Of a DNA stretch of 64,000 bases, positions 46,951-57,940 are shown in pieces (position 1 is the stretch's first letter; each line of letters begins with the position of its first letter). The stretch spans positions 34,579,603 to 34,643,602 of the forward strand of contig JACMZG010001911.1 in the NCBI GenBank assembly GCA_018340805.1. Direction: 5' to 3'. The notes under the pieces are model-generated. The model was given only the letters and a program-made list of their open reading frames with translations, ran no database searches and had not been told where the DNA came from. Source of the DNA: Microvelia longipes (lineage: Eukaryota > Arthropoda > Insecta > Hemiptera > Veliidae). A program made the position numbers and the translations under genes.

Positions 46951-47165
46951 GCTTAAGTTTGGAGGATGAGCGAAGCGAGACCAAAGTATTTCCACCCTAA
47001 GCTGTGCTTAAGTTTGGAGGATGAGCGAATCGAGACCAAAGTATTTTCACCCTAAGCTGAGCTTAAGTTTGGAGGACGAGCGAAGCGAGACCAAAGTATT
47101 TCCACCCTAAGCTGTGCTTAAGTTTGGAGGATGAGCGAAGCAATCCGAAGCCAAGCACAGCGAAA
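46951..47165 (+). repeat. 55-bp tandem array with GAGCGAAGCGAG core
   Basis: Four units start at 46951, 47006, 47061 and 47116, a constant 55-bp period. Each unit contains GCTTAAGTTTGGAGGATGAG, CGAAGCGAGACCAAAG and CCACCCTAAGCTGTG. The last unit diverges after the core into AAGCAATCCGAAGCC. Units differ at only a few positions, so the array is young. The GAGCGAAGCGAG core is the one found in 5SL 3' ends. A degenerate inverse copy seems to lie at 49210-49430. Confidence 0.9.
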
Positions 47166-47199
47166 CTGAAGTAATACCCTCATAAGGTTTACATAATAT

Positions 47200-47655
47200 T
47201 GTAATCATTTTCTTATGGGAAAATATATTTAGGATTATTTTGTTTAATTATTTTCTTATGGGAAAATTATATTTAGGATTTATTTATGTTTAATTATTTT
47301 CTTATGGGAAAATTATATTTAGGATTTATTTTTGTTTAATTATTTTCTTATGGGAAAATTATATTAAGGATTTATTTTTGTTTAATTATTTTCTTATGGG
47401 AAAATTATATTTAGGATTTATTTATGTTTAATTATTTTCTTATGGGAAAATTATATTTAGGATTTATTTTTGTTTATTATTTCTTATGGGAAAATTATAT
47501 TAAGGATTTTATTTGTTCAATTATTTTCTTATGGGAAAATTATATTAAGGATTTATTTTTGTTTAATTATTTTCTTATGGGAAAATTATATTTAGGATTT
47601 ATTTTTGTTTATTTTCTTATGGAAAAATTATACTTAGGATTTATTTTTGCTTAAA
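47200..47655 (+). repeat. 46-bp AT-rich tandem array
   Basis: About ten units with TTTTCTTATGGGAAAATTAT, then ATTTAGGATTTATTTTTGTT. The CTTATGGG starts at 47212, 47255, 47301, 47347, 47393, 47439, 47483, 47529, 47574 and about 47617 give a 43-46 bp period. The period is not a multiple of three, and the open frame through part of it changes frame relative to the unit, so it is not a coding repeat. Confidence 0.9.
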
Positions 47656-49130
47656 TTTAAGTTTAACATTAAAGTTTAGATGAGGTTTAATTCATTCTAA
47701 ATCATTATAAAAACATTTTAAATTACAAGAAACAACTTTAAATTAACTATTTGGTCAAATAAACAACGGGGGGCAGAGTAGATGACTATTGACATAGGCC
47801 AAAGATAGTGTAATTTATTTTTACAATTAGTGATTTAAAGTTGACTTAAGTTTTCTGCAAAACTTATGATACTAATTAATAAACCATTTATTTTAGTGAA
47901 TATGATAAAACTACATCTAAAAATGTATTATCAAAATTAAAACACTACAAATCGGGAGTATTCCGTGGTAAAACTTTTCAAATCATTATACTGATAATTT
48001 ATTATAAATCTTACTTAACTTTCAATCTCATTAAATACCTTTGTCTCATTTACAAAATTTACATCAGTGATGTAATATTCTGCAACATGGCAAATACTAA
48101 TGTTTTACATAAATATGGCTGTCTATATCATCTATACCCGGTTTGTAAAAGAAAAACAACTGTTATTTTCTGTTTTCATTTCATTAAAAACCATCCCATC
48201 AAAATAGTAAATACATGAAATCAATAACAAACCTCATTTCTATCGCAATCTATTTAAAAGTTGGTTTTACTTCAATTTTAATACGAAATTCGCATCGAAT
48301 TGTGTAAGTTAAGTAAATTAATGTTATAATGTCAAATACGGGGTTTTTAGACAAATTTTTGATTTTATTTACTCAAGGTCTGGTATTCTGTTTAGATATT
48401 TGATTAAATTCGACATTTTATCTTTTTAAACGATAACAGGACAAAGTTAATAGGATTTTGTAACTTTAATTTGCTTTCCTTCGACCAACGCAATGAAATT
48501 CTTTTTAATTGTCTAAACGGAATACAGTAATATGGGTTTCATTGTTTAATTTGATTACAAGAGGACAAAATTACAAATTTCCGACCTCAAATACATCTAT
48601 TTTTTGCATTTAAATTACATCATTAATACAGTCAAATGAGAGCTTTATAAAAACTCTGGAATATATTTTATTAAATAACTCTATTTGATTAAGGATTAAG
48701 TAGTTTTTAGCAAAATAAATTATAATCAAAAAGAACTATTTGCTAAATTAATGATAAAGATAAGACAACTGCGAACATAGGATGTATAAATGTAAAGAAG
48801 GACCTGTCCTTAAAGTCTAAAATGAAAAGTCGATTCATGATTCTGAAAAAATTATTTGAGAATTTACTAGCTATCAAATCTGGTAGTACTGGTAGTAGTT
48901 ACCTGTTTTGAGCGCAATATGGGGTGTGCAGGGATAAAATTTGATAAAGCATTTTATAAATACTTTGAACTATTGAAAACAACCTAAATCATCGTGTATT
49001 AGTTATGAGGCAGTAACTTATTTCCCTGCGGTTAGCTTAACTTTGCCAGTACTCTAAGGACTTTGCTAATTGATATATTTGCAGACGTGATATAATAACA
49101 GGTTTTATATCTTAATCTTCAGGTAATCTT
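47656..49130. other. AT-rich sequence without recognised gene
   Basis: Nothing is supported. Confidence 0.45.
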
Positions 49131-49132
49131 TT

Positions 49133-49205
49133 AATCTGCATGCCCAGCGAATTTCCTTAGGAATGGGAATTTTCTGTTCCGGTTTATGCATTAAACAGAA
49201 CGTTA
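49133..49205 (+). repeat. FB2-related fragment
   Basis: CTGCATGCCCAGCGAATTTC, TTAGGAATGGG and GTTCCGGTTTATGCATTA match the FB2 unit with many changes. No partner arm was found. Confidence 0.4.
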
Positions 49206-49209
49206 TATT

Positions 49210-49430
49210 TACCTATAGCTTAAGGTAGCATTACTTCGATCTAGCAACTCTCGACCTTATAATAACAAATTAACATTTGCTATTAAATTTTCATCCATGT
49301 GTCATAACGTTGGATTCGCTTTGCTTCTCCATAGAATGCCATGCTTATCTAAAGTTTGAGGTGGCATTACTTTGGACGCGCTTTGCCCGCCCTCTAAATA
49401 TTATACCTAACGCTTAAGGTACTAATAAAT
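49210..49430 (-). repeat. Degenerate copies of the 55-bp unit, minus strand
   Basis: On the minus strand GGGCGGGCAAAGCGCGTCCA, AAGTAATGCCACCTC and TTAAGC follow the order of the 55-bp unit at 46951-47165. Two to three diverged units are visible. Confidence 0.35.
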
Positions 49431-49695
49431 CAGTCCCGCAACCCTGGATCTCAGATATAACTCAATCTCTGGGTGTAAATAATTAAAAGTAAATTAAAGC
49501 TTCGAAAAGTATGAGAGAAGATAGCCTTTCAATTATGTAACACGAAAACTACGTTCCTATGTTAACAAAAGCATTCAAAAATGCTGTCATACAAGGCAGC
49601 CCTTTTTATTGATTCTAAATTGATTTGATTATTGGCAGCTTTGGATTGATGGTAGTATTAACGGCTTTTTATTAACAATTGGTTTTTTAGTACAC

Positions 49696-49719
49696 ACACA
49701 CACATACATATACATATAC

Positions 49720-49803
<84 letters not shown>
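49696..49803. repeat. (CA)n / (TA)n compound tract
   Basis: Short ACACAC and ACATAT runs pass into about 80 bp of TA. Confidence 0.9.
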
Positions 49804-50500
49804 CAGTGATTTGAACCACTTCAACTCACTTAATCAGTGAGTTGAACCACTTTCTCTCTTTATGGCCTCAATGACATTAGCTTTTTATTCAAAAATTCGC
49901 CAGAAAATAAAATACTTAAAAAACTTCGATAACGATAGTGATGCAAAAAACAAGACTTCAGGGAGAGCAGACTAGTTTGATTTTCCAAAGTAAAATTATA
50001 GCATTAAATTATTTAAGTCTTAAGATAATTAATTTGCAAAAGAAAATCTTAATTACATCCGAAAGTTAAACAATTAAAATATTTTTTAATAATTGGGAAC
50101 AGTTAAGAAGAAAAGTTTAAAAGCTATTAATTTTATCGTGAAAACTTTAGTCTTACATACATTTTTAACTTTTAAATACATTTTTCTTTTTTTAACTGAG
50201 CACATGCAGGAAGTGCTTTGACCGACTAAAAACTGAATCAGATAAAGCAATCTGACATTTTTTAGGTGCGTCAAACTAGGGTAAAGAGGAGAAGGGAGAA
50301 TAAATGATATTAGTTTAGTTTGCATTTAGTCCGATTTAAATTTAAAAATGGTAGCAAAACATAAGTCATACATTGTTTATATATATTAGATTATAAACTG
50401 AAGCAGTAAATCATTACCAAATTAAATGCACATAAAACTTAATAATCCTAGTTAAAAAATATTTTTTTAAAGAATTTTAGTGGTTACCAAGAGCCTGATT
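49804..50500. other. AT-rich sequence without recognised gene
   Basis: A direct repeat of TCAGTGA(G/T)TTGAACCACTT occurs at 49803-49822 and 49834-49852. Otherwise nothing is supported. Confidence 0.45.
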
Positions 50501-50501
50501 T

Positions 50502-50625
50502 TTAACTTTTCCTCATTTACTTTCGTAGGTATATAGGAAAATTCTGTGTTTCTGTTTAAAATCCATACCATTATTCTACCTGAATAATTAGTGTTAGATG
50601 TGCTTCACAACTCCCAAGAGGATTT
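50502..50625 (+). repeat. 5SL repeat, 5' end fragment
   Basis: AACTTTTCCTCATTTACTTT, CGTAGGTATATAGGAAAAT and TCTGTGTTTCTG match the family start. A decayed CTCCCAAGAGGATTT block follows at about 50610. Confidence 0.6.
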
Positions 50626-51130
50626 ACCATCTGCTGTTTGTATATATGTACATATAAGTGTTCTTTCTTCTTCATTATTTCAAGTCTTGATTAGATCTTT
50701 GCATTAAGTTCTGATTAGAAGGCTCTACAGCATGGGGTTCCCAACCCACGGATGCTCGCGAACCATATTTAACAATTTAATATCCGCTAGAGACCAACTG
50801 AATGGGCTAGTTATAACTACAACTATTTCTTTATTACTAAAATTAATAAAAACCCTTTGTAAGAAAGACAAAATTCGGGGAATTATTCAAATATACCTGA
50901 ACCTGTTGTTTTAACTTAATAGAACTAACTCACAACCTTGAGTTTCCCGCTTATTCCTCCCACGTTATTAGAAAACTTTATTCCTGTTTAAATTGTGATC
51001 TTGAATCGAACAAAAAATGACACAGACAAACTTAACTTCCAGATACCATTATATTTTAATGTGGGTAAAAAAGTAGGCTTGTTTAAGTCTCTTAAATTGA
51101 CCCCAAAGTGAATGTCCTTCTGAGCTATAT
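50626..51130. other. AT-rich sequence without recognised gene
   Basis: Nothing is supported. Confidence 0.4.
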
Positions 51131-51133
51131 ATG

Positions 51134-51136
<3 letters not shown>

Positions 51137-51195
<59 letters not shown>

Positions 51196-51206
51196 GTGTG
51201 TGTGTT
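51137..51206. repeat. (TA)n tract followed by short (GT)n
   Basis: Alternating TA passes into CTGTGTGTGTG. Confidence 0.9.
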
Positions 51207-52030
51207 TTTTGCATGCTCCATATGACTATTACTTGCATATAGGCTGCATTTTTCTTTTTTTCTTAGGAATTTTGATATATTTATTAATAAAGTACAAAAT
51301 CACATTACAAAAAAAAAAATTAAGTATTAACAATTCTTAAGTTTTCCGTATTTTACATATACTTCCTTTATTTGTAAATCAAAGCCTTGTAAATTTCTGT
51401 TCATGAATTCTTCTTATCAGTTTCATCAAAACCCATGTTAGCAGTTTATTTTATCGTAATAATATTCTCAGGATGAGTTGCCAAGATTTCAGTTTTTATT
51501 TTTACCAGATATTAATAGTCATACTTACATTCCTTGAAAGGGGATAAGGGAACTAAATAAGGTGAAAATATAAAATAGTAATAATAATATTATAGATAAT
51601 TAGATAAATTTAGGAAGTCTATAAGTATACTCTTATACTTTCTTTTTTTGTGTCAGTGAGTGGGTGTGAACTAGAATTTCGTTCTAACGCTTTCTCTGAT
51701 CAAAATGGTTAATGAAACTTATTGTTTATGAAATATGTGTGACGTCATTGACCCAAAAAAATACTCTACAAACATTTATGTATTTAACATCAAAAGATCA
51801 GAAATCTTCATATAGTGTTTAGATTGGACTGAAATTTTGTACACACAAATAATTGTGAACCATACACACAATGTATGGTTCACAAAAAATACGAAGTTCT
51901 ATTTCATTATCAGAATAAGTTCTGGTTTTATTGATTGACATATATATGTCAAACAAAACATTATGCTATACGTAGCATAACTATTATGTGTAGGAGCGGC
52001 AAAGAGGCCGAAGTGCTCATGTTTTTAGTT
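51207..52030. other. AT-rich sequence without recognised gene
   Basis: No gene is supported. A small direct/inverted cluster around TGTGAACCATACACACAATG lies at 51856-51882. Confidence 0.4.
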
Positions 52031-52049
52031 GGAAACTAAAAGTAAGTAT

Positions 52050-52465
52050 CAATTAAATTAATGAAGACTTTAGTCCTTATAAAAATTTATTGAAAATAAA
52101 TTGTTGAAGAGCTTTCACCCAGGGATCCTGAGCTTCTTCAGTTCTTAAAAAATGACAAAAATGAAAGTTTGAAAATAATAAAATTTTGAATGTTTTTTAT
52201 GTCATGTGTCTAAGTAAATTTAAAATGAAATTACAAAAAGGTAAAGGAATTTACTTAGTTAGACACATGACATAAAAAACATTCAAAATTTTATTATTTT
52301 CCAACTTTTTCATTTTTGTCATTTTTTAAGAACTGAAGAAGCTCAGGATCCCTGGGCGAAAGCTCTTCAACAATTTATTTTCAATAAATTTTTTTAAGGA
52401 CTAAAGTCTTCATTAATTTAATTGATATTAAATTTTTAATAATCCAAAAAGCTCTAAAGTTATTA
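52050..52465 (+). mobile_element. Inverted hairpin element, probable Penelope-like pseudo-LTR insertion (locus 2)
   Basis: It is bounded by the 12-bp direct repeat AAAAGTAAGTAT (52038-52049 and 52466-52477). An inverted arm of about 170 bp starts at 52050, a loop of about 30 nt lies at about 52219-52248, and the forward arm ends at 52424. The arms differ at only a handful of positions. The forward arm continues 41 nt (52425-52465) to the right target repeat. This is the same architecture as locus 1 at 28209-28452 although the sequences differ. Each arm contains a CTGAAGA...GAAAG hairpin followed by TTTATTTTCAATAAAT. It was probably made by a retroelement of the Penelope type. Confidence 0.6.
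52325..52372 (+). ncRNA. Hammerhead-like core in locus 2
   Basis: CTGAAGA (52333-52339) is followed by one extra A and a strong 7-bp stem GCTCAGG / CCTGGGC with a 3-nt loop, then GAAAG (52358-52362). The order CUGANGA, stem II, GAAA is that of a hammerhead core. The stem sequence differs fully from that of locus 1 (GACCT / AGGTC) while pairing is kept. The inverted arm has GTGAAAG with one change in the stem. Activity is not shown. Confidence 0.45.
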
Positions 52466-52729
52466 AAAAGTAAGTATGTTAAAAAAACTTTTTTTTAACT
52501 TATTTAACTATTTTTACTATTTACTATTTAACTATTTTTGTAACTTTAGTATGAAATTATCTAAGACACAACTTATTTTAGTATAAACTGCATCGTTGGC
52601 CAATTGTTTTAATATCGTCCCCGTATAGGTTAGGCGTGCGATAGTGACAGTACTGATCATTCTTTGGGAGGCTGCTATGCAGAAGACAAACAGGTTGGTA
52701 AACAGATTGTCACAGGAAGTTTCACTTGC

Positions 52730-52815
52730 CGGAACTATCGCCACAGGGATGAGCTTAGCGAATCCAAACTTGTGAATAAAAGATCTGAGGTACCACAAGC
52801 CAGTTTTTTTAATCA
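52730..52815 (+). repeat. 5SL repeat, 3' end fragment
   Basis: GGGATGAGCTTAGCGAATCC and TCTGAGGTACCACAAGCC match the last 70 bp of the family. The sequence to the left (52600-52730) is less AT-rich and not recognised. Confidence 0.5.
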
Positions 52816-53950
52816 TACTAAATTTTAATTAAAAATAATTCACTAAGGTATTCTTGGTTAATATATTCTGGAATAAAGTATTATATTGTTTGAAATGGAA
52901 AACTAGTTAGTGTGGGTTCCGAATTGGAGGTTTTATGAACATTTGAAAGGAGTAAGGTTGTGCTAATATTGGGTATGTTGTTAATTAAGTGTCCAACATA
53001 GTTTAAAGTTTAAACCTTAGGATGATTTATAACTTGTTATGAATTTCTCACCTTATTAATATTGTAATATATTACTCCGAGAGACATTTCATTTCGTTGT
53101 TTCTATAGAAGGAGAAGTTTGGTTTTAGTAAACAAACGTTTCCCACAAGATGGGAAACAACGTATCTGTATATATTGTCAATATTTTCTTGATTTATTAT
53201 TTGTAAATGTTTGCAAAATAGTTACATTTGGGTGCTAAGCAATATTGAAGTACATATTTGGTCTATACGTATTTCGCGTCATCTTTTTTATTTACATTTT
53301 GTAATAGTTTTAAAAAGTATATTGGATATTTGATGCGTAATTTAACATTTATAAATTGCTTTGTGTTATCAAGTATCAGTTTCGACAGGTTATTCAGTGT
53401 ATCAATAGGTTTCGAAGTCAGTAACTATAATCTTTTACCTCCTAGTATTTCTAAAATTTAAACCTCATTTAAACTATTCGTTTTACAATTAAGATAGTTT
53501 TGAATTTTAAAATATCTTATTGCTCTGGCTTACCCTACATAATTGTATAGCTTTGCCCAAATAGCTATTGAGGTTTTAAGGCTCTCAGCTTAAAAGCTAA
53601 CACTGACTGAATCGATGATTCAAAAGCACATCTAGCAATATACGACACTTGAAACAGGGTAAATTACGAGTAAAAATTATGGTTTTACAGGGTAAAAATT
53701 ATCAAAACCAAACAGCCTTTACCTCATATGTACTATTTAAGATGAAAATTCATCCAAACCTCAAAGATTAGGTGAACATATATTTTGCCCACAAGTATAA
53801 CATAGTGAAAAATCCAACCACTATTGTATAGCTATGTCCGAAAACACAAGTCAAAGTAACATTAAGTATCGATAAGCATAAACAAGGCCTCCTTGATGTT
53901 TTTTGTAGCAGTTAATCTTATTGTTGTTGTCTACCTATATATTGTGACAT
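52816..53950. other. AT-rich sequence without recognised gene
   Basis: Nothing is supported. Confidence 0.45.
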
Positions 53951-53951
53951 C

Positions 53952-53992
53952 GTTTTGGGACTCTCAGAGGCTCTGTATAACCTCATTTAAAC
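53952..53992 (-). repeat. Short dispersed repeat, partner at 61034
   Basis: The minus strand reads GGTTATACAGAGCCTCTGAG then AGTCCCAAAACGATGT. The plus strand at 61034-61070 has the same text with about four changes. Confidence 0.55.
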
Positions 53993-54105
53993 GTCCATTA
54001 AGAGCGAATTAAGTTATAATAAATCAATTTTCTGCTCCCCGCTCATAATTTGAGTTTTTATTAAGTATTTTCTATGAAATTTCCTTTTTTGTACTGATTA
54101 TTTTA

Positions 54106-54536
54106 TAGACCAAGAGCCCAGGGGTGTTTTGTTAATAAAAAGTGTAATGGCTGGAACCGGTCTCAATTTTTCGTAAATACCTTCCTAAACAAGGATCTGC
54201 AATTCTGCCGACTCGTATCGGATGGGCGTCCAAGGCAGAACGCACTTTACAGGTCAAATTTACCACCCAAGTTAACAAATAGTGTACTGGCTGGAACCGG
54301 TCTCAATTTTTGCGTAAATACCTTCCTGAACAAGGTTATGCAATTCTGCCGACTCGTATCGGATGGGTGTCCCAGGCAGAACCTTTAACCCCTAGAGTGC
54401 GTTCTGCCTGGGACACCCATCCGATACGAGTCGGCAGAATCGCAGATCCTTGTTCAGGAAGGTATTTACGAAAAATTGAGACCGGTTTCAGCCATTACAC
54501 TTTTTATTAACAAAACACCCCTGGGCTCTTGGTCTA
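54106..54536. mobile_element. Foldback element FB1, copy 2, with internal duplication
   Basis: The ends are the same as copy 1 (TAGACCAAGAGCCCAGGGGT and its complement, TA at both ends). It is 141 bp longer, because the left arm is partly repeated: CTGGAACCGG occurs at 54151 and again at 54291, with CACCCAAGTTAACAAATAG at the join. The centre CCTTTAACCCCTAGAGTGCG and the right arm match copy 1 closely. The apparent 66-codon ORF inside is only the palindrome read in one frame. Confidence 0.85.
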
Positions 54537-54624
54537 TTATTGTATTTATGAGCGAAAGTGGTTAGATTAATATTTTGATGTTCAAAATCTAAGTTATAGG
54601 GCCTCCCCAGTAATAATTCACTAT

Positions 54625-54872
54625 GGTAATTTAGTTTCGTTTTAATACGGCAAGTATATTTTCAGTTTTGTTGGATCGTAACAGGCACTGATCGCAAGGA
54701 GCGAGGTAAGTGCCTAATTTGTGTAACAGATAGTAATGAAACGAATGTAATCAGAAAACGAGCTAAACAAGTTTGAAGCCGCATTACAGAATAAATTTGG
54801 TGATTTGTATATTTTGAGGTAGTGTAGTGAAGATAAGTTCAGAGGTACTCGGAACCCGATTTTTTAAAAAAA
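54625..54872 (+). repeat. 5SL repeat, 3' part
   Basis: TTCGTTTTAATACGGCAAGT and TTTTGTTGGATCGTAACAGG lead to a degenerate 5S-like piece (GCAAGGAGCGAGGTAAGTGC at about 54694). GAGGTAGTGTAGTGAAG and GGAACCCGATTTTTT close the copy. Confidence 0.6.
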
Positions 54873-55720
54873 TAAATCCATAGAAAGAACCTTTATGGTA
54901 ATGAGAGATAAATAAAAACTACTACTCAATTTCACAAAAGTTAATTGTAAAAAATGTTTAACTCATCCCTGCCATTTTATAAAATTAAACAGAAGGTTAA
55001 ATTCATAATGTCATTTATGTCTCACTGTTCTCGTTTAGTGTTACAAATTTAATTAGTAAGATAGGTCCCATGTTGTGAAATAGCCAGTAGGGAGTAGGGA
55101 ATGAAAAACAATTGAAAAGGCCGAGATATTAAAAACAAGAGTAAAAGCACTCGGTGATTTATTACTAAGTATTTTTAGAAGTTACTATTTCCCAGACCTG
55201 TATTTGCTTTAATGTTATATGAGATATGAAGTCTCTAGAGTCTTATTAAATTCAAGTGAAATTCTAAATGAAATGTAAATAGCAAATGTAATTATGTTAA
55301 GTTTAGTTAAATTTTCTTTTAAAAAAAATTTAAAAAATATATTTTGTAAATTATTTAAATTTTACTTCAAGGTTAGCAAACTATATTAATACAAATATGA
55401 TAGCAAAAATAAAGAGAACAAAGCTAATTTAAGACACGAAAGATACCTTACATAACAAAGGTCAAAGAAAATACTTCGAAAACTTGAAAAATGTTTTGCC
55501 CATATAACAAGTCTTTTTGGGCATAGAACATTTCAAACTAGCATCAAACATATTCTAGCAAACTGATTTATTTGACTTCAGTTAAAAAAATAAAATCATA
55601 TTTTAGGCTTCATTAGTTTAGGACGTTATGTTAGAAAGTCAGTCAGTCTAATCATATCTTGTCTTAAATGCATTGCTTCGTACGAATTTCGTTTAATTGC
55701 TTGGTTTTTGCAACGTTCGA
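54873..55720. other. AT-rich sequence without recognised gene
   Basis: Nothing is supported. Confidence 0.45.
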
Positions 55721-55723
55721 AAA

Positions 55724-55840
55724 GTGCACATACATTTGCACATACATGAGTCATCTATGACATCTATGTAAAAAGTGCACATACATGAGTCATCTATGAC
55801 ATCTATGTGACAAGTGTACATACATCTATGAGTGCCATCA
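55724..55840 (+). repeat. Short tandem repeat with ATGAGTCATCTATGACATCT units
   Basis: About two and a half units of roughly 42 bp, each AAGTGCACATACATGAGTCA followed by CTATGACATCTATGT. ATGAGTCATCTATGACATCTAT itself has a weak internal inverted repeat. Confidence 0.75.
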
Positions 55841-57210
55841 TCAGGTGCAACAACAAAGACGTCTGATGGAATGCGAGGGTGTCAAATTTTGCAACTAGAA
55901 TGTCTTAATATTTAAAGAGAGAAGACAAAACGTTTTTTTAAATGTATATAAAGGCATTAACCATAATAATGTTGTAAGGCAAAATTATAATATCTTAATA
56001 AGCCTTTAAATTCAGTGCAAACTAAATAACTATGAGATAGATGACAATTATTTTAAGGTAAGAAAAAATTGCAAAAAGGACATTCGCCCAGACAGTAAAA
56101 CTAATAAAGTAAAATCTTTTAATTATAAAAACATTTACTTGTTGTTTTAACAAAATAGACAGAAACGACAATAAAGTGAAACAACAAAAAAGTAAGACAC
56201 TAATGTAAGCAAAAGAGCGGAATATCAACTTTTTAACAAATAAAATGCATATAATAAGAGGTATAAAATAAGGGGAAAATCAATGGGATATTATTAACAG
56301 TTTAGAGATTAAATATTTATTCAACCATATACGTAAAAATAAAAATAGCAAAAAGCTTGAATACGAGCGAAAAGTCAAGGAAAATTGTTTCAATTTACTA
56401 GGAGGATATTTTGCTTTAAGTTTTACAAATTGAAGCAATGACAGAGGAAATATTTGAAGCAGATGCTACACTCTCTTACTGCCATAATACTAACATTCAC
56501 TGCTTACTTTGAAGCAAAAACATAACTTTTTATTTTCTTTTTTACTTATCGCCAGATGAGTTTCTATTTTTCTACGTCATAAAAATCTTTATTAATGTGA
56601 AGGAAATTTGGAAACCTTAGAGATTAAAAATTCAATTTGATTTTAACTCTTTTTTTAAAAAAAAGGGTTAATTAAAACTCTTATTTTAGGCTTATAAATT
56701 GTTTTTAAGCTTGAACCCGTGGAGTCATTTTAGCGTTCTACCCTACCCAATGCCACTCTACTGATAATCCCTTGAGTTCATGCACACACTGTAACCAAAG
56801 TAAGCAAAAAAAGTAAGTACTTCTACTCTCCCCTTTTTTCGGGCGCACCTGTAACCAAGTTCACAGTTTTCTTCATTAGCTACTCTGATCTCATTAGTCT
56901 TAACTAGCCCGCCAGCAACTAGTTTTTATCAATCTCACCAGTTCCTGTCTTCTCACAAGATACTCGTTATTCTTACTACTCTGTACAGTCCGATACAGCC
57001 TACAGGGAGAGATACCACAATCCTCAAGTTAATATGCTGTGCATAAACCCATTCTCATAGCCCTGACCTTGAAGGCAAAGTTCCAGGTCACAAATCACTT
57101 TCCAGTACCAAACCCAGAACCTGACCATAGCTAATTGTGGAACCACAGACACCACTAAATCCGAGTTCCCACTATAATGCTCTGTCCAAAGGTTCAGTAT
57201 CTTCCGAACC
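55841..57210. other. AT-rich sequence without recognised gene
   Basis: No gene is supported. The part at 56720-57210 is less AT-rich. It adjoins the SINE and may belong to an unidentified repeat. A minus-strand open frame at 57024-57212 shows no recognised motif. Confidence 0.4.
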
Positions 57211-57211
57211 A

Positions 57212-57478
57212 TCCACCGGCCTGCAGAGCTTAGTCGTTACATAAGCCAGAGACAACTGAAACGTGAATCCAGACTTGTCTTAGACGATATCCAACCCCGT
57301 ATTATTAGTCAAAGGAAACCACGTAAAACCAAGGCTAGTTTGGCCGGACTCGTATTCAAGACCTCCCGAGGGAACGGTACAAGGGACAACCTTCTATAGG
57401 GTCTTCCCGGCTGGATTTGAATCCTCGACCTGTAGGTCGTAAAGCGAACGCTTTACCACTGAACTACTGGTCCTCGGT
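57212..57478 (-). mobile_element. tRNA-derived SINE, copy 1
   Basis: On the minus strand the head has a pol III A box TAGTTCAGTGG (complement at 57456-57466) and a B box GATTCAAATCC (57413-57423) at tRNA-like spacing. The anticodon-arm region cannot fold as a tRNA. A body shared with copy 2 follows, containing CCTTGGTTTTACGTGGTTTC, ACAAGTCTGGATTCACG and TTCAGTTGTCTC. No poly(A) tail was identified. Copy 2 lies 430 bp to the right in the same orientation, with clear divergence between the two. Confidence 0.75.
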
Positions 57479-57634
57479 CATTAAATAGCATTTTATAATC
57501 TAAAATTATTTAACAATTCAATGCTTCATCTCATTATGGCAATCAAGTTCTTTATTCAATTTCTTTATTTCATATTTCCAAAACCAAAACTCTAAGGGTT
57601 CCATTATTATTTTTATATCATAACAATTATGTGC

Positions 57635-57940
57635 TTTGGTGCTGACCTTCATCTCCCCCAGCCGGCAGAACATTAACTTTTCGTGAGCTGGAGACAACGG
57701 AAACGTGGATCCAGACTTGTCTCAGATGAAACTAGATCCAACCCCGCATTTGCGTATTTGTAGCCAAGGAAACCACGTAAAACCTTGGCTGGGTTGGCCG
57801 GCCTTGAATTCAAGACCTTCCGAGTGTACGGTACAAGGGATAACCTCATATTGAGGTCCTCCCTCGGCTGGATTTGAACCCTCAACCTCCAGGTCGAAAG
57901 GCGAGCGCTCTACCACTGAGCTACCGGACTCGGTGGCATT
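57635..57940 (-). mobile_element. tRNA-derived SINE, copy 2
   Basis: The minus strand has consensus boxes: A box TAGCTCAGTGG (complement at 57913-57923) and B box GGTTCAAATCC (57870-57880). The D-arm-like part AGCTCAGTGGTAGAGC is intact but the anticodon stem does not pair. The body contains AACCAGCC-type spacer, CAAGGTTTTACGTGGTTTCC, AGACAAGTCTGGATCCACG and TTCCGTTGTCTCCAGCTCAC. Open frames reading SSVVERSPFDLEVEGSNPAE are the usual chance translation of such tRNA heads and not a gene. Confidence 0.8.

Noticed and set aside
47424..47654. Repeat protein-like ORF
   Set aside because: The 46-bp unit is not a multiple of three and the frame changes between units, so no repeat protein is encoded.
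54310..54510. 66-codon ORF
   Set aside because: It is the palindromic FB1 element read through its centre; the two halves encode mutually antisense text.
57400..57478. tRNA genes at 57400-57478 and 57850-57940
   Set aside because: A and B boxes are present, but anticodon and T stems do not pair and a SINE body follows.
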